Part shown: positions 36,574-46,013 of the stretch, one piece after another
Layout: every line of letters starts with the position of its first letter
Position numbering within the stretch: position 1 is the first letter of the stretch
NCBI GenBank assembly: GCA_027620495.1
Contig: JAQCEA010000003.1
Span: forward strand, 1 to 64,000
Source of the DNA: Pseudomonadota bacterium
GTDB taxonomy: Bacteria > Pseudomonadota > Alphaproteobacteria > Puniceispirillales > Puniceispirillaceae
Direction: 5' to 3'
Length of the DNA stretch: 64,000 nucleotides
Translations under genes and position numbers: made by a program
Notes under the pieces: model-generated
Told to the model about the DNA's origin: nothing
The model's input: only the letters and a program-made list of their open reading frames with translations
The model's database searches: none

Positions 36574-36614
36574 AAAAAATCGCGCGAAAGCACCGCGGAA
36601 AATCTCGCGGCGCT
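36574..36614 (-). terminator. Terminator-like hairpin after the PotD-like gene
   Basis: On the minus strand AGCGCCGCG (36614-36606) pairs with CGCGGTGCT (36597-36589) with one G-T pair and an 8-nt loop; eight bases later come six T (36579-36574) and then a longer T stretch (36568-36561). The spacing is looser than in a classical terminator, so partial attenuation between the binding protein and the ATPase/permease genes is likely. Confidence 0.55.
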
Positions 36615-36638
36615 CTCAGCATATGATATTGAACCAGT

Positions 36639-37808
36639 TTAAGCGGTTTCAAACTTATTGGCATACTCTGCACGGGCATCCGCATACCATGGTGGCTCAG
36701 GCGGCCATGGGTTCAGCTTGGATGCTGTGTCGCCTGGATATACGGCCTGCGATATCGCCTTGGTTGCGTCTGAATAATGTTCTGACGCGCCAATCACAGC
36801 AGAATTATAGCCAATTTCATTAATGGTCTGGCCACCGACTTCAGGTGTGAAGCTATAGTTAATCAATTCATACGCTTCATCGATATTTTCAGCTTTGGCT
36901 GACATTGTAATGCCATCCACCCAAGCTAATGCACCTTCCTTGGTGGTTTGATAAGCAACTGGTTCACCAGCTTTCATCATCGACACAATCGGGCCATCCC
37001 ATGTTTGACCAACCACAACACCATCAGATGTAAAGCCTTGCTTTTGTGGATCGCCACCGGACCAGAATTTCACCAGATTACCTTTCTTAGAGATACAGTA
37101 TTCGGTGATGATCTCCCAATTTTTCCGCATGGTTGCTTCATCTTTGTAAGATGCCCAGAAATCCATCTTACCTTGATGATGCATCCAGATACCGCAACCC
37201 GTCATCATGGAATATGTTCTGCCCATCATGAAGGCGCCGCTGATGGCTGGATCAGGCTCCCAGATATCGCCAAAGCTTGGCAATCCGTTTGGAGTCCATT
37301 TATCTGTGCGCCAAGAAATCGATTCAGTACCCCAAAGTTGTGGCACCCAATGTGATCCCTTTCCGCCAAAGTTCCAGTCACGCTCACCAACAGCAACCAT
37401 GCCCGGGTTGACATTGCCGATATTAGGGATGCGCTTCATATCAAATGGTTGCAAAACCCCAAGGTTTTCCCACTGGAGTGCACGCATGTTGGTGGGGCTG
37501 GCAAGATCATAGCCGGCACCGCCGCCCGCTTTCATCTTGGAGATGATTTCACCATTGTCGCCAATTTTTGTGTGGTTGATGGTAATACCCGTTTTGGCCT
37601 TAAAATCTGCGACCACTGAGTCCGGCAAATATTCACCCCACATAAGGACATTGACTTGCCCACTCGTCGCGGCAAATGCATTTTTGACATACAGTGGTGC
37701 GATTGGTGTGAGAGCAGCTAGCGCGGCCCCACTTTTGAGCAACATACGACGGTTGAACTGTTTTGCAGCTCGCGCAGTCAAATGTTTGAGCTTAGGATTT
37801 TTACTCAT
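36639..37808 (-). CDS. PotD-like ABC transporter substrate-binding protein
   Basis: A 389-residue periplasmic protein; ATG 37808 follows a strong GGAGGAAA. The N-terminus has NRRMLLKSGAALAALTPIAP, a twin-arginine-like export signal, ending before AATSGQVNVLMWGEYLPDSV, the standard mature start of PotD/PotF proteins. The C-terminal domain ends with INEIGYNSAVIGASEHY and PPEPPWYADARAEYANKFET. It should bind a polyamine or a related cationic compound. First gene of the pot-like operon. Confidence 0.9.
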   Translation of the reverse strand: MSKNPKLKHLTARAAKQFNRRMLLKSGAALAALTPIAPLYVKNAFAATSGQVNVLMWGEYLPDSVVADFKAKTGITINHTKIGDNGEIISKMKAGGGAGYDLASPTNMRALQWENLGVLQPFDMKRIPNIGNVNPGMVAVGERDWNFGGKGSHWVPQLWGTESISWRTDKWTPNGLPSFGDIWEPDPAISGAFMMGRTYSMMTGCGIWMHHQGKMDFWASYKDEATMRKNWEIITEYCISKKGNLVKFWSGGDPQKQGFTSDGVVVGQTWDGPIVSMMKAGEPVAYQTTKEGALAWVDGITMSAKAENIDEAYELINYSFTPEVGGQTINEIGYNSAVIGASEHYSDATKAISQAVYPGDTASKLNPWPPEPPWYADARAEYANKFETA

Positions 37809-37862
37809 AACTTTCCTCCTTGCATTGTCTAATTATCTTGAAGCGATATTGAACAAAAGCAA

Positions 37863-37874
37863 CCAAAATTTTGG
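37863..37874. promoter_or_regulatory. Perfect 12-bp palindrome upstream of the PotD-like gene
   Basis: CCAAAATTTTGG is a perfect palindrome 55 bp upstream of the potD-like start, in a 223-bp AT-rich gap shared with the photolyase gene. It is placed where an operator or promoter element would act. The rest of the gap shows no further clear signal. Confidence 0.4.
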
Positions 37875-38031
37875 ATTTATTATTTTACCATCTTTTTTCC
37901 AGCCGCTACGTCTGTGTCTAAAAATTGACCCGTTAGATTGTCTCTAAAAACGTTAAAAAAGGTGGGTGGGAATCTATCACCAAGCCTGTCTGTGACCTTG
38001 ATCTTGGCAGTTGGATGGCTATCTATGACAA

Positions 38032-39585
38032 ATGGCGCAAAAGCTGTCTATAGTTTGGTTTAAACGTGATTTACGGATTCATGATCATGCGCCGCTTGCC
38101 GCCGCCTGTGCGGCTGGCCTGCCGATACTGCCGCTCTATGTCATTGAGCCTGATTATTGGCAGCAGCCATTTGCATCACGCCGCCATTGGCATTTCATCC
38201 ATGATAGTCTGGTCGAACTTCGCGCAGATTGTGCCGGACTTGGCCAGCCACTGGTGGTACGCACCGGAACCATCACAAATGTTTTTGACTCCATCCGCCA
38301 TGATTACATGATTGACGCCATTTATGCGCATGAAGAAACCAGCAATTTATGGGGGTATCAGCGCGATGAAGATGTGCGCCAGTGGTGCCGCGCCCATGCC
38401 ATTGGGTGTCATGAATATCCGACAAATGGCATTGTGCGCCGATTGCGTGATCGGGATGGCTGGGCGCAGATCCGCAATCAGCGCATGGCCGCCCCGCTGA
38501 TACCAAAGCCGGATCGGTTGCATCCGGTGGCGATAGAGGCTGGCCAGATTCTGGCAAAGGATGATTCGTTATTTGGCGGCGATGTGCCGGGGGTGACGCA
38601 ACCGGGCGGGCGGCGGGCCGCGATTAAAACATTGCACAGTTTTCTTACCGAACGTGGCAGTCAGTATTTGTTCCGATTGTCGGCGCCGGGGCCATCTGAA
38701 ATTTATTGTTCACGCCTGTCAGCGCATTTGACATGGGGTACATTATCAGCACGTGAAGTTGTCAAATCGGTGCAGAGCCGCCGGGTCCAACTATTGGCCG
38801 CAGATGGTAAAACATGGAAACGAAATCTATTGGCGTTCACCTCGCGGTTATCATGGCGCTGCCACTTTATTCAGAAAATCGAAGACCGGCCGCACATCGA
38901 AACTGACGCCATGCACCCAGCCTTTCGCGTCATGCCAGCGGCAGACCAAGAAGACGCGCTATTTGCGGCATGGGCCGCCGGTCGCACCGGCTATCCATTT
39001 ATTGATGCCTGTATGCGCAATCTCATTCATGAAGGGTGGATTACATTTCGTATGCGGGCCATGCTGGTCAGCTTTGCCAGCTATCATTTAGGCATTGATT
39101 GGCGCCAAACTGGACATGTTCTGGCACGGTTATTTACCGATTATGAACCCGGCATTCATTACAGCCAGATCCAAATGCAGTCTGGCATCACTGGCATTAA
39201 TGCCGTGCGCATTTACAACCCGATCAAGCAATCAATGGATCATGACCCTGATGGTGTATTTATACGGCGTTGGGTGCCTGAATTGCAAAATCTGACGGCT
39301 ATGTGGATTCATCAACCAGTCAAAATGGATATTCATATGCAACAGCGTTTTGGCTGTGTGATTGGTCAACACTATCCCCCACCAATCGTAGATCATAAGG
39401 CCGCGGTACAGGCGGCACGCGCACGCATATCGGTGGCGCGCAAAACCGCCGGGTTTCGTGATGAGGCTAAAAAAATATATGACAAGCTTGGCAGCCGCAG
39501 ACAGAAAGGAACGCGTAAAGCGGCGCATAAAAAAAGTGCCAATGCTCGACAGTTGAGTTTTTTTGACGCTACAAACAAGTCATAA
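38032..39585 (+). CDS. DNA photolyase/cryptochrome family protein
   Basis: A 517-residue protein with an N-terminal photolyase alpha/beta domain ([18 protein letters not shown]) that may hold an antenna cofactor, and a C-terminal FAD domain ([47 protein letters not shown]). In the FAD pocket the segment [17 protein letters not shown] stands where classical CPD photolyases have a WQWVAG-type sequence, so it belongs to a divergent branch. The C-terminus is lysine-rich ([12 protein letters not shown]), consistent with DNA contact. Likely light-driven repair of UV lesions; a blue-light sensor role is possible. Confidence 0.87.
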   Translation: MAQKLSIVWFKRDLRIHDHAPLAAACAAGLPILPLYVIEPDYWQQPFASRRHWHFIHDSLVELRADCAGLGQPLVVRTGTITNVFDSIRHDYMIDAIYAHEETSNLWGYQRDEDVRQWCRAHAIGCHEYPTNGIVRRLRDRDGWAQIRNQRMAAPLIPKPDRLHPVAIEAGQILAKDDSLFGGDVPGVTQPGGRRAAIKTLHSFLTERGSQYLFRLSAPGPSEIYCSRLSAHLTWGTLSAREVVKSVQSRRVQLLAADGKTWKRNLLAFTSRLSWRCHFIQKIEDRPHIETDAMHPAFRVMPAADQEDALFAAWAAGRTGYPFIDACMRNLIHEGWITFRMRAMLVSFASYHLGIDWRQTGHVLARLFTDYEPGIHYSQIQMQSGITGINAVRIYNPIKQSMDHDPDGVFIRRWVPELQNLTAMWIHQPVKMDIHMQQRFGCVIGQHYPPPIVDHKAAVQAARARISVARKTAGFRDEAKKIYDKLGSRRQKGTRKAAHKKSANARQLSFFDATNKS

Positions 39586-39688
39586 GCTTGAGGCACCTTT
39601 AACAGCGGGTTTTGGTCAATTCGTTTGGTGCAAGATAACCAATGAATGCCCCAGTATTTAGGAAACATGCTTACTAAAGGCCGTTCAA

Positions 39689-40564
39689 ATGAAGACCGAT
39701 CATGGAGAAAGAACATTGACTTTGCTAGGCACCAAGGGTGGGCCCGCATTGCGGACTCCAGGGGTGTCATTTTTGCCAACTTCAAATTTACTGTGTTTAG
39801 GGCAACGTAAAATTATAATTGACTGTGGTATTGGCGTCACGCAGGCGCTCGTTCGTGCGGGATATAGCGCATCAGCAATCACTGATATTTTCATTACGCA
39901 CTTGCACTCTGATCATGTGCTGGAACTTGGTGGCCTGATACACACCGCTTGGACATCGGGTTTGGAAAATCAGCTGGTGGTTCGTGGCCCGTTGGGTACA
40001 GCACGGGTCTGGTCGCATTTTCTTAAAATGATGGAAGTTGATATTGCGGTACGCGTTTTGGACGAAGGCAGACCACACTTGCGTGATTTGGTCTCGGTTT
40101 ATGAATATGATCAGGGTGTTGTCGAGGACAACTCCGACTTTACCGTTTCTGCATTACGCACCATTCATCCACCTATGCAGGATTGTTTTGCGCTGAATTT
40201 TATATCTCAAGGGCAGAAAATATGTTTTTCGGGGGATACTGCCTATATGCCAAGTCTCGCTGGTTTTGCTGAAAATGCTAGAATTCTTGTGCATGAAGCC
40301 ATGCTCCAGTCGGGAGTTGACCATGTAACTTCCAAGACAAGAAATACTGACGAACGGCTCTACAGACATTTAATTGCCTCACATAGTTTTGCGCATGAGG
40401 CTGGTCGCATTGCGCATGATGCTAGGGTCGAACTTTTAGTGCTGAGTCATCTTATACCGGCGGAAAGAAGTATTGCTAAAGATGATAATTGGATAGCTGA
40501 AGTTCGCCAACATTTTAGTGGGAATGTCATCGTTGGTGAAGATGGTACAAGAATAACTTTGTAA
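39689..40564 (+). CDS. Metallo-beta-lactamase fold hydrolase
   Basis: A 291-residue protein. The zinc motif THLHSDH is at residues 70-76, followed by the Asp in FSGDTAYMPSLAGFAEN and LVHEAMLQ, with a final His in LVLSHLIP, a pattern close to the RNase Z/arylsulfatase AtsA-like group. No signal peptide, so cytoplasmic. Its base composition seems more AT-rich and its codon use less like the neighbours, so recent transfer is possible. It precedes the GS-ALDH-ADH operon by 272 bp; a functional link is not shown. Confidence 0.82.
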   Translation: MKTDHGERTLTLLGTKGGPALRTPGVSFLPTSNLLCLGQRKIIIDCGIGVTQALVRAGYSASAITDIFITHLHSDHVLELGGLIHTAWTSGLENQLVVRGPLGTARVWSHFLKMMEVDIAVRVLDEGRPHLRDLVSVYEYDQGVVEDNSDFTVSALRTIHPPMQDCFALNFISQGQKICFSGDTAYMPSLAGFAENARILVHEAMLQSGVDHVTSKTRNTDERLYRHLIASHSFAHEAGRIAHDARVELLVLSHLIPAERSIAKDDNWIAEVRQHFSGNVIVGEDGTRITL

Positions 40565-40836
40565 TTCTGTTTATAAATAATCGTGCAGTGTTTGCATTGA
40601 TGGTTTGGCAAATTTCTGGAATATTAAAATACGGCTTCAGCACAAACGGGTGTTCTGCGATGAAATAGCAGCAAAACAAGAGTATAGTCAAAGTTTTTCC
40701 AAATGTTCGAACTGTACTCTGCTGGTGCTTATAAAAACGACCGCTCTTAACGCTGCAGTTAGCCAAATCAAATTTTGTGGCATGGAGTTTCGGCCCCTTG
40801 CTGATACCGCAAAGTTTTTAGGGGAGTAAAGAGTCC
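40565..40836 (+). promoter_or_regulatory. Upstream region of the GS-ALDH-ADH operon
   Basis: A 272-bp AT-rich gap. It holds GGGGAG about 15 bases before the GS start and AAAGAG closer in. I see no convincing hairpin, tRNA or conserved riboswitch. The operon promoter must lie here, unless it reads through from the metallo-beta-lactamase gene. Confidence 0.35.
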
Positions 40837-42204
40837 ATGCCAGAAATTCTGTCGATGAAATCACTGCGCACTGCTGTAAAAAATGGCAGCATTGATACGG
40901 TTATTACCGCCTTTCCCGATATGCAGGGGCGGCTGATGGGCAAACGGTTCCATGCGCAGTTTTTTGTTGATAATGCGTGGGAAGAAACGCATTGCTGCAA
41001 TTACCTGCTTGCCACCGATTTGGAAATGACAACCGTTGAAGGCTATCAATCAACAAGTTGGTCAGCTGGCTATGGCGATTATGTGATGCGGCCTGACCTC
41101 GACACATTATGTGTTTTGCCATGGCTTGACGCCACCGCCTTGGTATTGTGCGATCTGCTGGACCATCATACGCATGAATTAGTGCCGCACGCCCCGCGCA
41201 CCATTTTGAAACAACAGCTCAAGCGGGCGGCGGATCACGGGCTGGTCATGATGGCCGCAACCGAGCTGGAATTTTTCGTGTTTCGCGAGACCTTTGAGGC
41301 CATTCGCGATGCTGATTATCGCACGATGACAACAATCAGCCCCTATAATGAAGATTACCATATTTTTCAGACGACAAAGGAAGAAAGCCTGATGCGGCAA
41401 ATTCGCAATGGGCTTTCTGGCGCTGGTATCACTGTTGAAAACACCAAGGGTGAAGCCGATGCCGGCCAGGCTGAAATCAACGTGCATTATGCCGATGCGT
41501 TACGCATGGGGGATGTGCATGTCATGGTCAAAAACGCGGTCAAGGAAATTGCCTTTTTAAATGACCGGGCGATCACATTTCTAGCAAAATGGCATCATGA
41601 TTATGCGGGTTCATCAAGCCATATACACCAATCGCTCCGCGGCGCGCATGGCAAGGCGGTGTTTTTTGATCCGGCACAACCGCATGGCATGTCAAAAATG
41701 ATGCAAAGCTATCTTGCCGGGCTTTTGACCTATGCTGATGATACCACCTATTTTTTGGCACCCTATGTCAATTCATACAAGCGGTTCAAAGCTGGGACAT
41801 TCGCGCCAACCAAGGCGATCTGGTCAATTGATAACCGCACAGCTGGTTACCGTGTTGTTGCCGAGAACAGCCAGAATATTCGTGTTGAATGCCGGGTTGG
41901 CGGGTCTGATCTCAACCCCTATTTGGCGCTGGCAAGTCAATTGGCTGCGGGGCTGAAAGGCATTGAGGAAAATTTGACACTTGAAGCTGAGTTTACTGGT
42001 GATGCCTATCAGGCAGATGCCGCACGTTCAATCCCGGCCAGCTTGCGCGATGCGACCATCGCCCTTGATCAGTCGAAAATGCTGCGGGCGGCAATGGGGG
42101 ATGCGGTGATTGATCATTATGTGCGAGCAGCCCGCTGGGAACAGGAAGATTTTGACAGCAAGGTCACCGATTATGAGGTGCGCCGCGGATTCGAGAGAGC
42201 CTAA
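40837..42204 (+). CDS. Glutamine synthetase-like gamma-glutamyl-amine ligase (PuuA-like)
   Basis: A 455-residue GS-fold enzyme distinct from the GlnT-like one. ATP/metal blocks are intact: ATELEFFVF, ADAGQAEINVHYADA, HDYAGSSSHIHQSL, NSYKRFKAGTFAPTKAIWS and RVECRVGGSDLNPYLALA. The N-terminal region (TAFPDMQGRLMGKR) is like PuuA and other gamma-glutamyl-polyamine or -alkanolamine synthetases. The expected reaction is ATP + glutamate + amine to gamma-glutamylamide. It is followed 2 bp later by an ALDH gene and then an iron-ADH gene, so the amine probably bears a hydroxyl group that is oxidised next. Confidence 0.87.
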   Translation: MPEILSMKSLRTAVKNGSIDTVITAFPDMQGRLMGKRFHAQFFVDNAWEETHCCNYLLATDLEMTTVEGYQSTSWSAGYGDYVMRPDLDTLCVLPWLDATALVLCDLLDHHTHELVPHAPRTILKQQLKRAADHGLVMMAATELEFFVFRETFEAIRDADYRTMTTISPYNEDYHIFQTTKEESLMRQIRNGLSGAGITVENTKGEADAGQAEINVHYADALRMGDVHVMVKNAVKEIAFLNDRAITFLAKWHHDYAGSSSHIHQSLRGAHGKAVFFDPAQPHGMSKMMQSYLAGLLTYADDTTYFLAPYVNSYKRFKAGTFAPTKAIWSIDNRTAGYRVVAENSQNIRVECRVGGSDLNPYLALASQLAAGLKGIEENLTLEAEFTGDAYQADAARSIPASLRDATIALDQSKMLRAAMGDAVIDHYVRAARWEQEDFDSKVTDYEVRRGFERA

Positions 42205-42206
42205 TC

Positions 42207-43589
42207 ATGTCAGTAGAGTTAAAATGTATTTCGCCAGTTGATGGCACGGTTTACGCTGTGCGTGAGGCATTGTCGCTTGCGGTCGCCAGACAAGCTGTTG
42301 CCAAGGCGCATGCGGCACAGGCTGAATGGGCGGCGCGCCCACTTGCCGAACGCATAGATTTGGTGCAAGCGGCGGTGGCTATTATCGGCCAGCAGAATGA
42401 TGATATTGTGCCGGAATTGGCGTGGCAAATGGGACGGCCGATCCGCTATGGCGGGGAATTTGGCGGCTTTCAAGAACGTACCAACTATATGGCAGATATT
42501 GCACCGCGCAGTCTGGCGCCAATCGCGATTGAAGATAGCGACAAATTTCAGCGCTATATAAAGCGGGTGCCGCATGGTGCGGTGCTGGTGGTCGCACCGT
42601 GGAATTATCCCTATATGACAGCGATTAACGCGGTGGCCCCGGCGCTGATCGCTGGTAATGTGGTGTTGTTGAAACATGCCACGCAAACCATTCTGGTTGG
42701 CGAACGGCTGGCACAGGCATTTCACAAGGCGGGCGTGCCAGATGCCGTGTTCCAGAATTTATATCTGGATCATGCCACAACCGCACAATTGATTGCCGAT
42801 AAATCATTTGGCTTTGTGAATTTCACCGGGTCAGTCGATGGCGGCCGCGCCATTGAACAGGCAGCGGCAGGCAGTTTTACCGGGCTTGGGCTTGAACTTG
42901 GTGGCAAAGACCCGGGCTATGTTATGCATGACGCTGATGTTGATGCGGCCGCTGAAACGCTGATTGATGGGGCGATGTTTAATTCTGGTCAGTGCTGTTG
43001 CGGTATAGAACGAATTTATGTAGCTGACGCCCTGTTTGATCAATTCGTTGAAAAAGCGGTGAGCATTGTGAATGGTTATCGGCTGGGCAACCCACTTGAC
43101 CATGACACCACATTGGGGCCAATGGCGCATGAACGCTTTGCCGCATTGGTGCGTGGTCAAACTGATGATGCGGTGTCGCGTGGGGCGCGGGCGTTGATTG
43201 ATCCGGCGGCATTCCCGGCGAATAAAGGGGCGTATTTGATGCCGCAGATTCTGATTGATGTCGATCACACGATGCCGGTGATGCGCGAAGAAAGCTTTGG
43301 CCCGGTGGTTGGCATTATGAAAGTCAAAGATGATGCAGAGGCCATCAGGCTGATGAATGACAGCCACTATGGGCTGACCGCGGCGCTATGGACGCGTGAT
43401 CTCGACCGGGCTACGCATGTCGCCGATCAATTGGAAACAGGCACGGTATTTATGAATAGATGTGATTATCTTGACCCGGCATTATGCTGGACTGGCTGTA
43501 AAGATACCGGGCGTGGTGGCAGCTTGTCGGAAATTGGGTTTCACAATTTAACCCGGCCGAAATCTTATCATATGAAAAAGGGTTTATAA
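42207..43589 (+). CDS. NAD(P)-dependent aldehyde dehydrogenase
   Basis: A 460-residue ALDH of the short succinate-semialdehyde-dehydrogenase-like group. The active-site motif is FNSGQCCCGIERIYV, with three cysteines at residues 263-265 (the second at the catalytic position), and the base Glu is in LGLELGGKDPGYV. APWNYPYM and FTGSVDGGRA are the cofactor loops. It is flanked by GS-like and iron-ADH genes with 2-bp gaps, so translation is coupled. It most likely oxidises the aldehyde made by the neighbouring ADH to a gamma-glutamyl amino acid. Confidence 0.9.
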   Translation: MSVELKCISPVDGTVYAVREALSLAVARQAVAKAHAAQAEWAARPLAERIDLVQAAVAIIGQQNDDIVPELAWQMGRPIRYGGEFGGFQERTNYMADIAPRSLAPIAIEDSDKFQRYIKRVPHGAVLVVAPWNYPYMTAINAVAPALIAGNVVLLKHATQTILVGERLAQAFHKAGVPDAVFQNLYLDHATTAQLIADKSFGFVNFTGSVDGGRAIEQAAAGSFTGLGLELGGKDPGYVMHDADVDAAAETLIDGAMFNSGQCCCGIERIYVADALFDQFVEKAVSIVNGYRLGNPLDHDTTLGPMAHERFAALVRGQTDDAVSRGARALIDPAAFPANKGAYLMPQILIDVDHTMPVMREESFGPVVGIMKVKDDAEAIRLMNDSHYGLTAALWTRDLDRATHVADQLETGTVFMNRCDYLDPALCWTGCKDTGRGGSLSEIGFHNLTRPKSYHMKKGL

Positions 43590-43591
43590 CG

Positions 43592-44746
43592 ATGACATTA
43601 ACAACGAATTGGTCTTATCCAACGACCATCTGGTTTGGCGCTGGCCGGATTGCCGAACTTGCCAAAGCCTGCCAGCACGCGCGGATTAAAAAGCCGTTGC
43701 TGGTCACAGATAAAGGTCTGGCTAATTTACCTATTACCCAAAATGCGCTCGCCAGCCTGACGGCAGCCGGGCTTGATGTGGGGCTGTTTGCCGAGGTTGA
43801 TCCCAACCCCACCGAAACCAATATGCATGCCGGGCTAGAGGCCTTTAAAGCGGGTGGCCATGACGGGGTGATCGCCTTTGGCGGGGGGTCAGGTCTTGAC
43901 CTTGGCAAGGTGATTGCCTTTATGGTGGGGCAAACCCGCCCGGTTTGGGATTTTGAAGATATTGGCGATTGGTGGACGCGTGCCAACGCCGATGTGATTG
44001 CCCCGATTATTGCGGTGCCGACCACAGCTGGCACCGGATCAGAAGTGGGGCGGGCGTCGGTGATTACCAATTCACAAACCGCCGAAAAGAAAATTATTTT
44101 CCATCCAAAAATTTTGCCAAGCGTGGTGATTTGCGACCCTGAGCTGACCGTTGGCATGCCGAATTTCATCACCGCCGGGACCGGTATGGATGCCTTTGCC
44201 CATTGCCTAGAGGCGTTTTCATCACCGCATTACCACCCGATGAGCCAAGGCATTGCCCTAGAAGGTATGCGGCTGGTCAAAGAAAATCTGACAGCCGTTT
44301 ATGATGATCCCGCCAATATTACCGGGCGCGCCCATATGATGAGCGCGGCAATGATGGGCGCGACAGCCTTTCAAAAAGGCCTTGGTGCAATCCACGCATT
44401 GTCGCATCCGATTGGGGCGATTTATCATACCCATCATGGCACTACAAATGCTGTTGTGATGCAGGCGGTGATGCGGTTTAACCGAAGCGAAATCGAAGAC
44501 CGGTTTGTGGCCGCGGCGCGCTATCTTGGTATTGAGGGCGGGTTTGATGGCTTTTATGATTTTGTTGGCGGGCTTGTTGACCATTTAAACATTCCAAAAA
44601 GCCTGACTGAGCTGGGACTTCGAGACCTTGGCGATGCTGATCTTGAGCGGATCGTTGCGGCGGCACTTACCGACCCAAGTGCGGGGGGCAACCCGCGGGC
44701 AATGACCAGCGAAAACACACGCGCGCTTCTTGAAAGCTGTTTTTAG
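43592..44746 (+). CDS. Iron-containing (group III) alcohol dehydrogenase
   Basis: A 384-residue group III ADH. The NAD(P)-binding GGGSGLDLGK and PTTAGTGSEVGRASVI are present, and the iron ligands lie in GMDAFAHCLEAF, IHALSHPIGAIYHTHHGT. Such enzymes act on short alcohols, diols and amino alcohols. Third gene of the GS-ALDH-ADH operon, which ends here with a hairpin. Confidence 0.9.
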   Translation: MTLTTNWSYPTTIWFGAGRIAELAKACQHARIKKPLLVTDKGLANLPITQNALASLTAAGLDVGLFAEVDPNPTETNMHAGLEAFKAGGHDGVIAFGGGSGLDLGKVIAFMVGQTRPVWDFEDIGDWWTRANADVIAPIIAVPTTAGTGSEVGRASVITNSQTAEKKIIFHPKILPSVVICDPELTVGMPNFITAGTGMDAFAHCLEAFSSPHYHPMSQGIALEGMRLVKENLTAVYDDPANITGRAHMMSAAMMGATAFQKGLGAIHALSHPIGAIYHTHHGTTNAVVMQAVMRFNRSEIEDRFVAAARYLGIEGGFDGFYDFVGGLVDHLNIPKSLTELGLRDLGDADLERIVAAALTDPSAGGNPRAMTSENTRALLESCF

Positions 44747-44774
44747 TCTGGCTGAGAAACCCTCTTAAGCCAGA
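44747..44774. terminator. Hairpin between convergent ADH and HupE-like genes
   Basis: TCTGGCT (44747-44753) and AGCCAGA (44768-44774) form a perfect 7-bp stem with a 14-nt loop exactly in the 39-bp convergent gap. On the minus strand it is followed by CTAAAA and on the plus strand by TTGGG, so T-runs are weak. Candidate bidirectional terminator. Confidence 0.45.
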
Positions 44775-44785
44775 TTGGGCGTAAT

Positions 44786-45958
44786 TCAGGTCAGCCAGAT
44801 TCCGATAACTCGTTCGGCCGCTATGCCGATGCCGATGACACCAATGACTAGGGAGAAGGGAATGGTTATGAGGCGCCGGTAGCGGTCAGGCGATAATGGC
44901 AACAACAGACTGAGCGATAAGGCGGCGGCAATCACCGTGATTTGGCCAAGTTCGACACCGATGTTAAAGCTGATCAGGCTGATCAGGAAATCACTGCTTG
45001 GCAGGCCAATATCAGCAAGTACCGAGGCAAATCCAAGACCGTGCAATAAGCCAAAAGTAAAGATAATCAGCAACCGCGACAAACGCAGTTTTCTTTGCCA
45101 TAGATTTTCCAGCGCTACATAAGCAATCGATGCGGCAATCATCGGTTCAACAATTGTTGCTGGCACCGATACCAAACCGCGTGATGCCAGCGCCAGCGTC
45201 AGGCTATGCGCGATTGTGAAAATAGTGATTTGCGCAAGTAACGGGCACCAGCGTGGGGCATACAAAAATAGGCCAAGAACAAATAAAATATGGTCCAATC
45301 CGCGTGGAATGATGTGGATAAATCCAATCTTAATGTAATTGCTGATCACAGATGCTATCGGCACCGTTGCCACACCGACAGAATTGATCGCCGGGCTAAG
45401 ACTCCCACCGCTTAAAAGACCGGTATAAAGACTGTCTGGGTCTATTGATGGCCCCGCAGATGCAGCGGCCATTTGGCGCAAAATAAGATTGCCAAGCCGT
45501 GCATCCCATCCAAAGCGCACTTCTGTTTCATTTGCTGGCATTGGCGCTCTGATCACAGCGGTGCTGATGCGCGGCAGGCTGAAATGAACATCTTCTTCGC
45601 TGATAAAATCGACCAGTTCAAATTGAAGTCTGTCGCCGCCCGCTTGACCGTTGAGTCTATCCGCAAAGGCATGCCACCTTTGTGTGAATCGATCGCGCAG
45701 TTCGGCTGGTTGCAATTGCCGCATGCGGTCATAGGTGGCCGCCGTAGGCGCGTCATCGCTATCTTCAATTTGGCTGGCATCAATATCGGCTAAAAACAGT
45801 TCAGCGTTGAATCTGATGGTAATACTAACGTCAGTTGGTGACAGTTTAATATCGGCAATGGCTGGCCGCATTTCATGGCCATGGACAGACATAAGACTGC
45901 ATAGCAATAACAAAATAGCTGGGAAAAATTGGCGATAAATTGCTTTACAAAAAGGCAT
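44786..45958 (-). CDS. HupE/UreJ_2-family membrane protein with periplasmic N-domain
   Basis: A 390-residue protein from ATG 45958; the upstream ATG at 46024 would overlap the divergent gene. A signal peptide (FFPAILLLLCSLMSVHG) precedes HEMRPAIADIKL, so the mature chain may start with histidine. A periplasmic beta domain of about 160 residues is followed by six or seven helices with IIPRGLDHILFVLGLFLYAP, TIAHSLTLALA, GLLHGLGFA and FNIGVELGQ, the HupE/UreJ signature of nickel/cobalt-type permeases. Divergent from the DUF4198 gene; the two likely cooperate in metal uptake. Confidence 0.85.
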   Translation of the reverse strand: MPFCKAIYRQFFPAILLLLCSLMSVHGHEMRPAIADIKLSPTDVSITIRFNAELFLADIDASQIEDSDDAPTAATYDRMRQLQPAELRDRFTQRWHAFADRLNGQAGGDRLQFELVDFISEEDVHFSLPRISTAVIRAPMPANETEVRFGWDARLGNLILRQMAAASAGPSIDPDSLYTGLLSGGSLSPAINSVGVATVPIASVISNYIKIGFIHIIPRGLDHILFVLGLFLYAPRWCPLLAQITIFTIAHSLTLALASRGLVSVPATIVEPMIAASIAYVALENLWQRKLRLSRLLIIFTFGLLHGLGFASVLADIGLPSSDFLISLISFNIGVELGQITVIAAALSLSLLLPLSPDRYRRLITIPFSLVIGVIGIGIAAERVIGIWLT

Positions 45959-46013
45959 GAATGGTCTGGACTCTGAACAATAGAAAGCCCGTGTTACCTG
46001 AGGATTTTCAAAA

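Noticed and set aside
40605-40829. 74-codon frame ending just before the GS-like gene
   Set aside because: The end loosely recalls a LysR N-terminus (AAVSQIK) but the following residues do not fit a helix-turn-helix; no ribosome site. Treated as noncoding.
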